Source of the DNA: Lachnospiraceae bacterium
GTDB lineage: Bacteria; Bacillota; Clostridia; Lachnospirales; Lachnospiraceae
NCBI GenBank assembly: GCA_910575005.1
Contig: CAJTCL010000007.1
Location: forward strand, 1 to 64,000
Direction: 5' to 3'
Length of the DNA stretch: 64,000 nt
Each line of letters opens with the position of its first letter. The stretch's first letter is position 1. Shown here piece by piece: positions 8,669-17,967 of this stretch. Position numbers and translations under genes: made by a program. The notes below the pieces were generated by a model. That model was not told the origin of the DNA and did no database searches. It was given only the letters and a program-made list of their open reading frames with translations.

Positions 8669-8827
8669 TTACACGTTCCTTTTGACGCGATGGCTAAAAA
8701 GAGGTATCGCCATGAAGCATAAACCATATCGACAAAATCCGACGATCATTGACCTGTCAAAAAATCCAAGTCATTAACGAGGATTATTGCGCCTATGAGT
8801 ATGAATACACATATCATTTAGTATGTC

Positions 8828-9519
8828 TTAATAACTCATATTACGCAAGAAGCTATGATGCCCCGGCTTGTCAAGCCCCCGGCAAAGCGCAGCAGCAGCC
8901 AGCTCATCACTTACATTTAATACGGAAATGAAAAGCGGTACAAATAAATATTCCATTGTCCTTACGGGGGAAGTTACCATCCGTTTCATATTCAGGTCTA
9001 TGCCCCGCATTTTCATTGCTATTTGAATAGATTCCCATCCTTCTTTTATCGTCGGAAAACACCGGAACATGACCGAGGTTGTAATGATTACATCTCTCGG
9101 GATTTTCATTTTCCATAATGCCGCCACAAAAGAACTTACCTCCGTTGTGGCAATCAGCCACTTCCCCAACATGATGCAGGGGAGCAGTTTCCTGACACAC
9201 ACTGTAATAAAATGCAGCAGCGAAAATATAAAAATTTCCACATATGGATCGACAAACCACTGCATCACAACAAATACCATGTAAACAGTCAGGAACTTTG
9301 CTGCGCTTTTCCCCTGTCCCCCTATCGCAAGGATAAGGGAACAGAAAAGAAGCACACAGGTTTCATATATCAGCGAATGGCCCATGAATAAAATAATGTC
9401 CAATTCAATCAATAGCAATATCTTCGTGCGTGGATCAAAATTAAGACAAGATACAATGCAATAAAAACTCCTGCTGCAATCGCCTTTCTGGACGAATTGC
9501 CCTTTCTTTGATTTTCCAT
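8828..9519 (-). pseudogene. ECF transporter: S-component start fused to EcfT remnant
   Basis: From 9519 a frame with ribosome site GAGGAAATTAGGA encodes 36 residues (MENQRKGNSSRKAIAAGVF and a hydrophobic stretch), resembling the start of an energy-coupling-factor substrate-binding component, and then stops. Overlapping it in another frame, about 200 residues resemble EcfT/CbiQ: FDPRTKILLLIELD, about five membrane segments, MKMRGIDLNMKRM and ALCRGLDKPG, the coupling-helix motif for the ATPases. EcfT lacks its own start codon region. A deletion apparently removed most of the S component and the start of ecfT. No ECF ATPase gene is present nearby. Confidence 0.6.
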
Positions 9520-9761
9520 TCCTAATTTCCTCGTATAATAAGTGTATAACCAATAGAAATAGATGGTTATGCACTTATCCTTTCTATAGATTTATAGATG
9601 ATCTAAGACACCTGGGATAATCTCTTTCCATCTCATCTACATTGGTTATTAGTTTCATAGGTTATTCTGTGGTATGATATCAGCAGAGTCTGATGTCTAG
9701 AGGCACTGCTTTTTTTCCTTTCAGCACGATTCTCGGTGCCTGCTTATGGAGCCTGCAGCCT

Positions 9762-9876
9762 GAATCATATGTCACATTCCGCTTACACAGATGTTTCATC
9801 CCCTGGCGTACAGCACCAGCAAATCAGCTGCCAGGGTGTATGCTTATTACGCGAGGTTTCGGTCAGCATATGATTC
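9762..9876 (+). ncRNA. Candidate bridge RNA of the IS110 element
   Basis: GAATCATATG (9762-9771) and CATATGATTC (9867-9876) form a perfect 10-bp outer stem. Inside it CCCTGGC (9801-9807) and GCCAGGG (9830-9836) form a 7-bp stem with a 22-base loop. This nested structure lies in the noncoding part upstream of the transposase. In the IS110 group this part is known to encode a bridge RNA whose loops pair with target and donor DNA. That this element makes one is inference from position and folding. Confidence 0.5.
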
Positions 9877-9936
9877 CCAGGATAAACCTCTACCTTCAGG
9901 TTCCAAGAATACTTCATCGGAAAGGCGGGTGATACC

Positions 9937-11232
9937 ATGTTAAAGATTAACCCATTATCTACGCTTTACGTCGGTATTGACGTCAGCTCAAAATCCAACT
10001 ATGTTTGCGCATTGGATTTTTATAAAAATAAATACATAAACTCTTCTTTTGCTAACAATCAGCCTGGAGCTGAAGAATTAACCCTGAAGATTCTTGCGTG
10101 TTTAAAAGAACACCCAGACCTTAATACTATTGTTGCTGCTTTGGAATCTACTTCTGTTTACAGCATTCACATCGCAAACTTCCTCTCTTCCTGCGAAAAA
10201 CTGATGCATTTTAAACCTTACGTTTTTGTGCTCAATCCCAAGTACACCGCTAATTACAAAAAATCTTATATCGGATTAGGCAAGTCTGATCCCATTGATG
10301 CTTTTGTTATCGCTGATTATGCACGGGCAGGAAACATTGAAACACAACCCTGGCGGGGAAGTCAGTTCCTGGCTCTCAAACGTCTTACAAGGCATCGTCT
10401 GCATCTGGTTGAATGCATGACCAGAGAGAAAACCTATCTGGTTTCTAACCTATATCTGAAGTTTAGCGAACTACAGATGTTAGAAGGCGACGACCAGCCT
10501 TTCTGCGATATTTATGGAGCGACCTCATCCAGTGTATTAACGGAATACCTATCTCCTGAGGAGATTTTTTCTTCCTCCGAAAAAGAGCTTATAAGCTTTC
10601 TCGCAGAAAAAAGCCGCAATCATATAAAAGACATTAGCAAGACCGCAGAACTACTTAAAAAAGCTGCCAGAGATTCTTACCGTTTAGATAAGGCTCTCTA
10701 TGAACCCTTGAATGTATCTATCGCAAGTTCCTTCAACTGTATTGAAACTTTTAAGAAGGAAATCAAGCTTATAGATACTGCCATCGAAAGAGAAATCAAA
10801 GGCTTAAGTCCCAATGCTTTTATCATTCTTCAATCCATCGATGGCATTGGCCCTGTCTTTGCGGGCGGCATTGTTGCGGAAATAGGCGATATTTCTGCCT
10901 TTCATTCCTCTGATGCTCTTGCTAAATATGCCGGACTCATATGGAAATCAAACCAGTCTGGTGATTTCGATGGTGAAGATACTCCTATGAGCAAAGCCGG
11001 CAACCGTTATCTCAGATACTATCTTGGCGAAGCTGCCAACAGTATGAGAAAACACAATGTTGAGTACGGAGTGTACTATCGAAAGAAGTACAACGAAGTT
11101 CCGAAACATCAACACAAAAGAGCACTCGCGCTGACTTCACGTAAATTTGTTCGTTTGGTTTATGGATTGCTGGCCAGAAACCAACTGTACTCCGGCGTAT
11201 CGCTGGATACATCAATGAAAGAGTCCGAATAG
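9937..11232 (+). CDS. IS110-family transposase (DEDD recombinase)
   Basis: The 431-residue protein has an N-terminal RuvC-like DEDD domain: VGIDVSSKSNYVCALDF with Asp15, ALESTSVY with the Glu, and SDPIDAFVIADYA with the final acidic pair. The C-terminal Tnp20 domain contains LQSIDGIGPVFAGGIVAEIG, AKYAGL and the region with the catalytic serine, KSNQSGDF. The length is normal and the frame unbroken, so it may be active. The start follows GGAAAGGCGGG. IS110 enzymes recombine DNA guided by an element-encoded RNA. Confidence 0.93.
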   Translation: MLKINPLSTLYVGIDVSSKSNYVCALDFYKNKYINSSFANNQPGAEELTLKILACLKEHPDLNTIVAALESTSVYSIHIANFLSSCEKLMHFKPYVFVLNPKYTANYKKSYIGLGKSDPIDAFVIADYARAGNIETQPWRGSQFLALKRLTRHRLHLVECMTREKTYLVSNLYLKFSELQMLEGDDQPFCDIYGATSSSVLTEYLSPEEIFSSSEKELISFLAEKSRNHIKDISKTAELLKKAARDSYRLDKALYEPLNVSIASSFNCIETFKKEIKLIDTAIEREIKGLSPNAFIILQSIDGIGPVFAGGIVAEIGDISAFHSSDALAKYAGLIWKSNQSGDFDGEDTPMSKAGNRYLRYYLGEAANSMRKHNVEYGVYYRKKYNEVPKHQHKRALALTSRKFVRLVYGLLARNQLYSGVSLDTSMKESE

Positions 11233-11501
11233 CCGAACTTATGTTTTGTATTCAGCATAGGTCTGTTAAAGTTACCCTTTTTTCTGAAATTCATATCAAA
11301 ATCTTTTCAAAAATTCGCTTGACATATCACCAGATTGCTCGCATTCCACTAAAAGCCAAAACCAGACCATATCAGTATCGACCATATTTGACTTCCGTAA
11401 TGTAGGTTTTGAATTGTTCAGCGCTGCCCATTCTTAACCCCAATCAGGTATAAAAAATAGGACTAAATTAGGCTTAACTCCTTGATTTTACTGGGTTTCT
11501 T

Positions 11502-11861
11502 CTAACTTAGCCCTATTATAACACGGGCATCTATGTAGTCTGTCTTCAGCGCTGTAAGCTGGGCCTCTATGGAACGCCGGATCGTCTCCTTGTCCGTAGT
11601 CCATCCATATGCCCCACTCTCATAATTTGCGCCAAAATGTACCTGATAGTGCATATCCTTTCTGACAGATGAAAAGGCTTTCCCATAATAGGTAAAAGTC
11701 TTTGCGTCTGCAGTGGCAAGATCGGCATAGTTGATTCCTTTCTCATGGGCGAATTCCAGAGCCCCAACCGCCTCCTTTTCCTCCGTTTCTGCAATGTAGC
11801 TTGTTCCCAGACCAATCACGCTGATGCGGTCACCTGTCCTTCTGTTTGTCCTGTACTCCAT
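11502..11861 (-). pseudogene. Aldo/keto reductase, 3' truncated at the IS110 element
   Basis: The 119 residues form the start of an aldo/keto reductase: YRTNRRTGDRISVIGLGTSY (strand 1 and cofactor loop), GINYADLATADA with the catalytic Asp, YGKAFSS and TALKTDYID. The family continues here with a long barrel (about 300 residues), but the frame ends in unrelated ARVIIGLS and a stop where IS110-side sequence begins. It was the last gene of the operon running from the two-component system at 16233 to here. The missing part is not found on the other side of the IS. Confidence 0.75.
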
Positions 11862-11882
11862 TTTTGCCCTCCATTCAGAAAA

Positions 11883-12800
11883 TTATATAAAATTCACCAC
11901 CAAACCGGTCAGAAAAGAGTATATCATTACATATGCCAGATATAGTACAAACCGCTTGATCCCCAATACAATCTTTACTGCTCCTAGATTCGTGATTTTC
12001 GTAGCCGGCCCAGTGATCATAAAAGCTGCGGCGCTGCCAAGGCTCATGCCGTCCATCAGCCACGTCTGCAATAACGGTATCGTTCCTCCGCCGCAGGCAT
12101 AGAGGGGAACTCCGACAGTTGCCGCCATCAGGACCCCGAACGCTTCATTGCCGCCAAACAGGTTAGTCATCACATTCCCGGACACATATCTCTGAAACAG
12201 TGCGGATAAAGCAATACCGGCCAGAAAATACCATCCCGTAGCTTTTACATTCCGGCCCAGATTCTTAAGAAATCGTAACAGCAGATTAGAGTCTGTATCC
12301 CGGCTTTTAGATTCTTCAAAACCTTTAAAATTGAAAAAGGGACGATTGCGGTAAAAAAGCCATATAAACACTCCGGCAAAAATGCCACATAAAAAGCAGG
12401 ATATGATACGCACAGCCAAAGCAGGAATCCCAAGAGCCGCGCTGTAAATAATCAGCTGTGGATTCAGCAGGATGGAACTCATCATAAAGGCTGCCAACCA
12501 GTCATCCCTGCGAGACCCATCCGCCGTTATGCTGCTTTTGGAAAATGAGGCGGCAATAGGGATGGTTCCATACATACAAAGAGGCGAGGCAATCCCTAAC
12601 GCACTGGCACTGACAATACCCAGAATCCCCAGCCGTTTCTTTCCCATGGATCGGAATGCTTTATGAATATGTTCTTTCAGGAACACGGAAACTAGACTCC
12701 CCAGCACCATTCCCAATACCCAGTATTTAAAAATCTGTTCCAGCTGGACACTGAAATAGTACCAGAGGTAAACGGCTTCACGGTGTAATATGTCAGTCAT
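11883..12800 (-). CDS. Permease of the DUF318/ArsP family
   Basis: The 305-residue membrane protein has about eight to ten hydrophobic segments and the paired motifs ASPLCMYGTIPIA and PLYACGGGTIPLLQ that mark the permease family including ArsP (organoarsenical export) and related metal efflux proteins. The central loop (residues about 160-185) is hydrophilic. It starts 8 bases inside the end of the DUF362 gene, so they are translationally coupled. The substrate is uncertain: the conserved Cys residues suggest a thiophilic metal or metalloid, which is inference. Confidence 0.75.
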   Translation of the reverse strand: MTDILHREAVYLWYYFSVQLEQIFKYWVLGMVLGSLVSVFLKEHIHKAFRSMGKKRLGILGIVSASALGIASPLCMYGTIPIAASFSKSSITADGSRRDDWLAAFMMSSILLNPQLIIYSAALGIPALAVRIISCFLCGIFAGVFIWLFYRNRPFFNFKGFEESKSRDTDSNLLLRFLKNLGRNVKATGWYFLAGIALSALFQRYVSGNVMTNLFGGNEAFGVLMAATVGVPLYACGGGTIPLLQTWLMDGMSLGSAAAFMITGPATKITNLGAVKIVLGIKRFVLYLAYVMIYSFLTGLVVNFI

Positions 12801-13920
12801 CTATACTCACCAGCTCATATTCTCGGCTTCCCAGGCCGATTCTTTCTGCCTGCTCCAGCGTATGCAGACCGTTTCTGGATTCAATCCTTTCAATCATGGA
12901 CTGCCCATCCTCTGCCCCATAAACCAGATCCACACAGGCCTGGTCAAGCGCCACCGGATCATAGGAAGCAAGAATCCCGATATCGTGCATATCTGGCTCT
13001 GCCGGACTTCCGTCACAGTCACAGTCCACCGACAGGCGGTTCATCACATTGATATACAGGATATTTCCATCCAGATAGTCTGCAACAGATTTTCCAGCCT
13101 CAGCCATAGATTCCAGAAAAGCATCCTGGCTTCCTCCCCACATGCTTCCGCCTGTTCCGCCGCTGTGGATATGGGATTTTCCTTCCGAAGAGGCGATGCC
13201 AATGGAAATATTTTTGATTGCCCCTCCAAAACCTGCCATGGAATGTCCTTTAAAATGGGACAAAATCACATAATAATCGTAGTCCGCAAAATGCGCGCCC
13301 ACATAATTTTCCGTCAGATTGTCCCCTCCCTCCACCAGCAATGTCATAGAGCCGTCCTCGTCCATAATATCCACATCCGCAATGGCCGTATAACCATGCT
13401 CTTCCGCCACCTGATAGTGCATGGCTGTATTTGCCCTGGAACCTCCATAGGCGGTATTGCATTCCACAATGGTTCCCTCCAGAGACTGCACCAGCTCCCC
13501 AATCAGATCTGTCCGAAGATAGTTACTGCCCGGTTCGCCGGTAGAAAGCTTTACGGCAATTTTGCCGGAGGGAGATGCTGACAGTGCCTGATAAATGTTC
13601 ATAAGACCCTGTGAACTGATATCCGTTGTCATATACACAATCGGCGTATCTGCTTTTTGCTCCTGCCCCTCTGCTGCTGACGCCATGTCATTAGCTGCCA
13701 TATCTTCCGAGGTAATTCCGGCTGCAGACTGTCCTTCTGCTCTTGATGCTTCTGCCACATTATCCTCCGTTCCCGGAATCACTTCCTCCCGGATCTCCTG
13801 TACAGTTTCTGCTCTGTTCTCATCTGTTCCCAGAATTTCAGAGGCGGAGTCCTTTTGTCCGCAGCCGGAAAGAACTGCCAGCAACGCTAAGATAAACGGA
13901 AATAAACATTTCTTTTTCAT
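12793..13920 (-). CDS. DUF362 domain lipoprotein
   Basis: The 375-residue protein begins MKKKCLFPFILALLAVLSGC, a lipoprotein signal with lipobox LSGC, so it is probably anchored outside the membrane. I chose ATG 13920, preceded by AGAGAGG; the upstream extension overlaps the response regulator. After an acidic, low-complexity linker (about residues 30-95) comes a DUF362 domain: KLSTGEPGSNYLRTDLIGEL, CNTAYGGSRANTAMHYQ, LSHFKGHSMAGFGGAIKNIS and ASYDPVALDQACVDLVYGAE. DUF362 proteins are of unknown function and often linked to iron-sulfur proteins. It is coupled to the downstream permease and lies behind a two-component system. Confidence 0.85.
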   Translation of the reverse strand: MKKKCLFPFILALLAVLSGCGQKDSASEILGTDENRAETVQEIREEVIPGTEDNVAEASRAEGQSAAGITSEDMAANDMASAAEGQEQKADTPIVYMTTDISSQGLMNIYQALSASPSGKIAVKLSTGEPGSNYLRTDLIGELVQSLEGTIVECNTAYGGSRANTAMHYQVAEEHGYTAIADVDIMDEDGSMTLLVEGGDNLTENYVGAHFADYDYYVILSHFKGHSMAGFGGAIKNISIGIASSEGKSHIHSGGTGGSMWGGSQDAFLESMAEAGKSVADYLDGNILYINVMNRLSVDCDCDGSPAEPDMHDIGILASYDPVALDQACVDLVYGAEDGQSMIERIESRNGLHTLEQAERIGLGSREYELVSIDD

Positions 13921-13966
13921 CCAATTAACCTCTCTTTTTCCATCTGACAATTTATGTCGTTTTGTC

Positions 13967-14665
13967 CTAATCAATCCGAAACCGATAACCTGCTCCCCAT
14001 ACGGTTTCAATAAACTGGTTTTCCGAATCATTCTTTCCCAGCTTATCCCTCAGCCTGTTGATATGGACGGTCACAGTTGCCGCATCTCCCAGAGAATCCA
14101 TCCCCCACACCCGGTCAAACAGGGTATCCTTTGAAAACACCAGATTAGGGTTCTCTGCCATAAACAGCAACAGTTCAAATTCTTTATTAACCAGTATTAC
14201 TTCCTTTTTATCCAGATAGACCCTTCTTGACTTTGGCAGGATGGTCAGATTCCGGTAAGTGATTTCTGTCTCCTGCTGCTCTCCTTCCTCTGTGGACGAA
14301 AGCAAATTATGGATATAAATGTGGGATTTCACCCTGGCTACCAGCTCTGCAGGGCTGAAAGGCTTTACCAGATAATCATCTGCCCCCAGTCCCAATCCCC
14401 GGATCTTGTCGATATCTTCCTTTTTGGCCGTTACCATGATGATAGGCAGCCGTAGGTTTTTACGCAGTTCCCGGCATACATCAAACCCTGTCTTGCCGGG
14501 GATCATCACATCCAGCAGGATGGCATCATACTTTTCTGTTTTTGCTTTTTGTTCTCCGGTAATCCCGTCAAAGGCCAGGTCGGTTTCGTATCCGTTTGCC
14601 TCCAGATAATCCCTCTCCAGTTCCGCAATCAGCTTATCGTCCTCTATGATCAGTATCTTCTCCAT
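13967..14665 (-). CDS. OmpR-family response regulator
   Basis: The 232-residue protein has a receiver domain (acidic pocket IIEDD, phosphoacceptor Asp in AILLDVMIPGKTG, Lys in YLVKPFSP) and a C-terminal winged helix (LTILPKSRRVYLDKKEV, ELLLFMAENPNLVFSKDTLF, DAATVTVHINRLRDKLG). It should bind DNA when phosphorylated by the kinase encoded just upstream. Start ATG 14665 follows GGAAAGG; a frame upstream adds three residues from TTG. The likely targets are the DUF362/permease genes that follow. Confidence 0.92.
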   Translation of the reverse strand: MEKILIIEDDKLIAELERDYLEANGYETDLAFDGITGEQKAKTEKYDAILLDVMIPGKTGFDVCRELRKNLRLPIIMVTAKKEDIDKIRGLGLGADDYLVKPFSPAELVARVKSHIYIHNLLSSTEEGEQQETEITYRNLTILPKSRRVYLDKKEVILVNKEFELLLFMAENPNLVFSKDTLFDRVWGMDSLGDAATVTVHINRLRDKLGKNDSENQFIETVWGAGYRFRID

Positions 14666-14748
14666 TGCGACCAATTCCTTTCCTTCATTTGCCCGTGTTT
14701 TGAGGGCATTATGGAATACCCATATGGCGTTTCCGTATATTTCTCATT

Positions 14749-16233
14749 TCAATCCATGACCGGAATACGGATAATCACAGCTAACCCTCCCCAGTTTTCT
14801 GCCCTTATTGTTCCTCCATGGCTGATGATGATTTCCTTCACCACTGCCAGTCCGATACCGCTTCCCTTCTCTGCACTGTTTCTGGAATCATCTACTCTAT
14901 AAAAGCTGTCAAATATCTGTTCCAGGCTTTCCTTCGGTACTCCCAGGCCGTCATCCTGGAATACCAGTTCCAGACTGCTTCCCTCCAGTGTCCGTTTTAG
15001 AGAGATTATGACTCTCGAATTTTCTTTTCTCCGGTACCACACCGTGTTTGCAAACAGATTATTAAAGATCCGTTTGAACTCTTCTCTGTCCAGCCTGACC
15101 GGAAATTTTCCTTTCCCGCAGAAATATTCGATTTCCACCTGTTGGTTTTCCATATCCGGGCGCACAAGCTCCAGATACTTTTCCACATAATCCTTAAAAT
15201 CCGTTTCCTCCATGTGATACCGGAAGCCGGCGTCCAGTCTGCTGTACTCAGAAAGGCTGTCTACAAGGCTGACCAGATTTCCGGTTCTTGTCTTTATGGC
15301 CTGCAGGTAACGGAGCCTCTTTTCCGGTGTATCTGCAATACCGTCTAAAAGTCCGTCCAGATATCCCATGATAGTCGTCAAAGGCGTCCGCAGGTCATGA
15401 GAAATCCCGGTGACCAGAGCCCGTCTGCGCTTTTCATCCTTCAGCCTCTGCTGTACAGACTCCTGAAGGTAGGCACGCATTTCATCAAAATCCCTGCATA
15501 CCTGGCCAAACTCATCTTTTTTCTCATACTGCATAGGCGTATCCAGATTCCCCTCCCGGATCTCTTTTGTGCCAAGGCTCAATTTCCCAAGAGGCTTTAA
15601 AATGCTGCCGGAAATCCACCAGGAGAGAACGCCGTTAATGCACACGGTCAAAGCCACAAAAATGATCAGGATGACAGCCAGATAACGCAGAATGCAGTTT
15701 TTCAGATAATTTACCATGGTTCCATCTGTTTCCCGGGGGTGGACAGCCGTAATGCAAAAGACGCTTTCCCCATGCCAGAAGGTGCTTTTTATTACAGAGA
15801 CCTCATACCGGCTGGCTGTCAGCATCTTCGCATAATCAATGGCATCTCCCGCCACAGACCTTGCTGTTTCCAAGTCCGTTTCAGACAGGTTGGAATAGAT
15901 GCTTTCCCCATCCTTTGTGATCATAAAACGGTATCCCAGTCCGGACAGTTTATTTTCCAGATGGGTCATCTCATCACTGTGCCGGATTTCTACCTGGCAG
16001 TCGTCCATCTGCGGACAATCCCCCCAGTTGTTTTCCCACAGCTCCTGCTGATAGTTATAAATCATACTCTGAGCGAACTGCACTCCATTCTCATCACTGT
16101 ACATGGATACAAAGGTATGCCAGTAGCTGCCCAGAGAGGTGTTCAGATAAACAATGAGCACAACCGTTGTAACTAAAATCGGTATGAGAACCATCATAAT
16201 ATTGGACAGCCTGATTTTCTTCTTAATGGTCAC
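14749..16233 (-). CDS. Sensor histidine kinase with HAMP domain
   Basis: The 494-residue kinase has a membrane helix at about residues 8-30, an extracellular sensor of about 140 residues, a second membrane helix at about 180-205, a HAMP linker (GSILKPLGKLSLGTKEI), the phosphoacceptor His in GISHDLRTPLTTIMGYLDGL, and an ATPase domain with NLFANTVWY, DDGLGVPKE and GSGIGLAVVKEI. The start is GTG at 16233 after AAGGAG. It precedes its response regulator, the reverse of the more usual order. The signal is unknown. Confidence 0.92.
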   Translation of the reverse strand: MTIKKKIRLSNIMMVLIPILVTTVVLIVYLNTSLGSYWHTFVSMYSDENGVQFAQSMIYNYQQELWENNWGDCPQMDDCQVEIRHSDEMTHLENKLSGLGYRFMITKDGESIYSNLSETDLETARSVAGDAIDYAKMLTASRYEVSVIKSTFWHGESVFCITAVHPRETDGTMVNYLKNCILRYLAVILIIFVALTVCINGVLSWWISGSILKPLGKLSLGTKEIREGNLDTPMQYEKKDEFGQVCRDFDEMRAYLQESVQQRLKDEKRRRALVTGISHDLRTPLTTIMGYLDGLLDGIADTPEKRLRYLQAIKTRTGNLVSLVDSLSEYSRLDAGFRYHMEETDFKDYVEKYLELVRPDMENQQVEIEYFCGKGKFPVRLDREEFKRIFNNLFANTVWYRRKENSRVIISLKRTLEGSSLELVFQDDGLGVPKESLEQIFDSFYRVDDSRNSAEKGSGIGLAVVKEIIISHGGTIRAENWGGLAVIIRIPVMD

Positions 16234-16393
16234 TTTCCATGTTCTCCTTTTCCTGCCATGTGTTTATGTACATTTCCAATGTCTGCGGCAACATACCCTT
16301 TCGCTTATCTGTTTACGAAAGCAGAAATCTTATCGCCTGTGTTCAGATTAACATGGGAGGATAAAAGAATTCACAAAGATATCTAAACAATTT

Positions 16394-16915
16394 CTAAACT
16401 AAAGTTTTTCCAAAGGCTTTCAGCTCTGCCAGCTTTTCTTCCGACTTGTTCTGTTTGTCATACGCCGTAAAAATCCCCATATCTTCCAGCTTCAGATAAT
16501 CCAAAAACGAATTCCGATACTCATAAATCGCCCCATCATACACATTATCGCTCCCGGAGCTTAAAATCAGAGCTGCTTTTTTCAGTTTTGCCGGTTTATC
16601 CAAGGCATAAATGCGGTTAATAGCACATTGCAGCTGTCCGCTAAAGCTGTGATAATACACCAGAGATGCCAGCACAATCATCTCCGCCTCCGAAAGAACC
16701 GGATAGACCTCCCGCATGTCATCCTGTTGGATACACTTGCCCTCTCCTTTGGTATGGCAGTATTCGCAGGCCAGGCACCCTGCAATTTTCTTTCGGCATA
16801 TCGGTACAACCGTAACCTCATGCCCGTTTTCTTTTGCGCCTTCCACAAAGGCAGACACCAATGCCGCCGTATTGCCGTTTGGGCGGGGACTTCCGTTTAA
16901 GACTAAAATCTTCAT
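16394..16915 (-). CDS. Iron-sulfur flavoprotein-like NAD(P)H oxidoreductase
   Basis: The 173-residue protein has the flavodoxin-like start ILVLNGSPRPNGNTAALVSA, where the Ser-Pro-Arg loop binds the FMN phosphate, and a compact cysteine motif CLACEYCHTKGEGKC (CX2CX2CX7C) that matches the 4Fe-4S site of iron-sulfur flavoproteins. It would transfer electrons between a reductant and quinones, nitro compounds or oxygen species in the cytoplasm. Its ATG overlaps the stop of the related upstream gene by 4 bases, so the two are co-translated. Confidence 0.82.
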   Translation of the reverse strand: MKILVLNGSPRPNGNTAALVSAFVEGAKENGHEVTVVPICRKKIAGCLACEYCHTKGEGKCIQQDDMREVYPVLSEAEMIVLASLVYYHSFSGQLQCAINRIYALDKPAKLKKAALILSSGSDNVYDGAIYEYRNSFLDYLKLEDMGIFTAYDKQNKSEEKLAELKAFGKTLV

Positions 16916-17451
16916 ACCTGCATCCCCATCTCGCGGGCTTTTTCCAGACTGCCATGTTCCTTTACTGTTCCCGGAGCGTCCACGCCGCCTGCGAAGACAC
17001 AGCCTGCAAAACGCGCCCTCTCAAAACAGGCTATAAATCCTTCCAATCCTTTTCTTGCTCCGTCTATGGCATGTTCGTCCTCGTCTGCCGCTGTCGCCAG
17101 AAGATACACATCCCGATACGCATAATCTGCCGTATATAAAGGATTTGCCCGATCAAGCATGGTTTTCATCTGACCGCTCATCTCATAGTAGTAAACGGGC
17201 GTGGCAAATACCAGCACATCCGCATGCAGCATCTTCTCCACAATTTCCCCGGCATCATCCCGAATCACACAGCTTCCTGTTTTCTGGCAGGCCAGGCAGC
17301 CTTTACAGAACCCGATGGTTTTATCTTTCAGGCTCACTTTTTCTGCCTCATGCCCCGCTTCTTTGGCCCCACCTATAAATGCCTCTGCCAACAAATCAGA
17401 ATTGCTGTTTGCTCTCAGGCTTGTCGAGATCACTAATATTTTTTTACCCAA
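16912..17451 (-). CDS. Iron-sulfur flavoprotein-like NAD(P)H oxidoreductase (second copy)
   Basis: The 179-residue protein begins with ILVISTSLRANSNSDLLAEA, an FMN-binding loop, followed by CKGCLACQKTGSC (CX2CX2CX5C), the iron-sulfur flavoprotein pattern, and ATPVYYYEMSGQMKTMLDRA, a family signature. The start is a TTG preceded by AGAGGGAAAG. It and the next gene are paralogues in one operon with the 83-residue protein encoded first, divergent from a LysR regulator. The substrate is unknown; roles in redox stress or xenobiotic reduction fit the family. Confidence 0.85.
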   Translation of the reverse strand: MGKKILVISTSLRANSNSDLLAEAFIGGAKEAGHEAEKVSLKDKTIGFCKGCLACQKTGSCVIRDDAGEIVEKMLHADVLVFATPVYYYEMSGQMKTMLDRANPLYTADYAYRDVYLLATAADEDEHAIDGARKGLEGFIACFERARFAGCVFAGGVDAPGTVKEHGSLEKAREMGMQV

Positions 17452-17470
17452 TTTTCTTTCCCTCTTTTTT

Positions 17471-17722
17471 TTAGATTTTATCCTTTTTCTTTCCGGTCAT
17501 CTTTCCCTGGATCTGATAGATCAGATAATCCAGACAGGAAATCCTTCTTTCATCCGTGTGTACCCTGCCGAGCAGATATTCCCTCTGATGTTCCAACAGT
17601 TCCAACTGCTCTGTCTGCTGTCCTTTATCAAACCATCCCAGAAAATCCCGGATCATTTCTGTTTCACATCCGGCATCCTCCAGATTCTGTATAACGGATT
17701 CCCTGCTTCCTATAGCTACCAT
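17471..17722 (-). CDS. Small conserved helical protein
   Basis: The 83-residue protein is helical and charged: SRESVIQNLEDAGCETEMIR, then LELLEHQREYLLGRVHTDER and RRISCLDYLIYQI. Similar small proteins of unknown function occur beside flavodoxins and regulators in Clostridia. I chose ATG 17722, six codons inside the longest frame, because it follows GGGGGTGCAGGA. It is first in the flavoprotein operon, 19 bases before the next start. Confidence 0.65.
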   Translation of the reverse strand: MVAIGSRESVIQNLEDAGCETEMIRDFLGWFDKGQQTEQLELLEHQREYLLGRVHTDERRISCLDYLIYQIQGKMTGKKKDKI

Positions 17723-17768
17723 TCCTGCACCCCCTAACATATTTTATATTCTAACTATAAATCCATGT

Positions 17769-17807
17769 ATGAAAAATAGCAAATATTTATATATAATCTG
17801 TTTTCAT
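17769..17807. promoter_or_regulatory. Inverted repeat in the LysR divergent region
   Basis: ATGAAAA (17769-17775) and TTTTCAT (17801-17807) form an inverted repeat in the AT-rich space between the flavoprotein operon and the divergent LysR gene. It could be a regulator site, but the 25-base centre is long for one dimer, so confidence is low. Confidence 0.3.
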
Positions 17808-17967
17808 AGTTGAAACCTATTGAAAATTGTGGTAGGATTTTTTTTAATAAACAGACAACAAGGAGCAAAGACATCCTGCGGGTACAGGTGAATTGGCACG
17901 AAGTGTCAAAAGAAGGCGTCCTGGGCCGTACCTGGATGCTCATAAATCAGAGGAAATAGGAGGAAAT

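Larger units (their letters stand above)
9590..11500 (+). mobile_element. IS110-family insertion sequence
   Basis: An intact DEDD transposase gene lies between about 340 bases of noncoding DNA on the left and about 270 on the right. Long noncoding ends without clear inverted repeats are typical of IS110. The limits given are approximate, because IS110 elements leave no target duplication. The flanks are an ECF transporter remnant (left) and a truncated aldo/keto reductase (right) that do not belong together, so a deletion or rearrangement accompanied or followed insertion. Confidence 0.75.

Noticed and set aside
11012-11215. Antisense frame within the IS110 transposase gene
   Set aside because: Shadow of the transposase coding sequence; no ribosome site.
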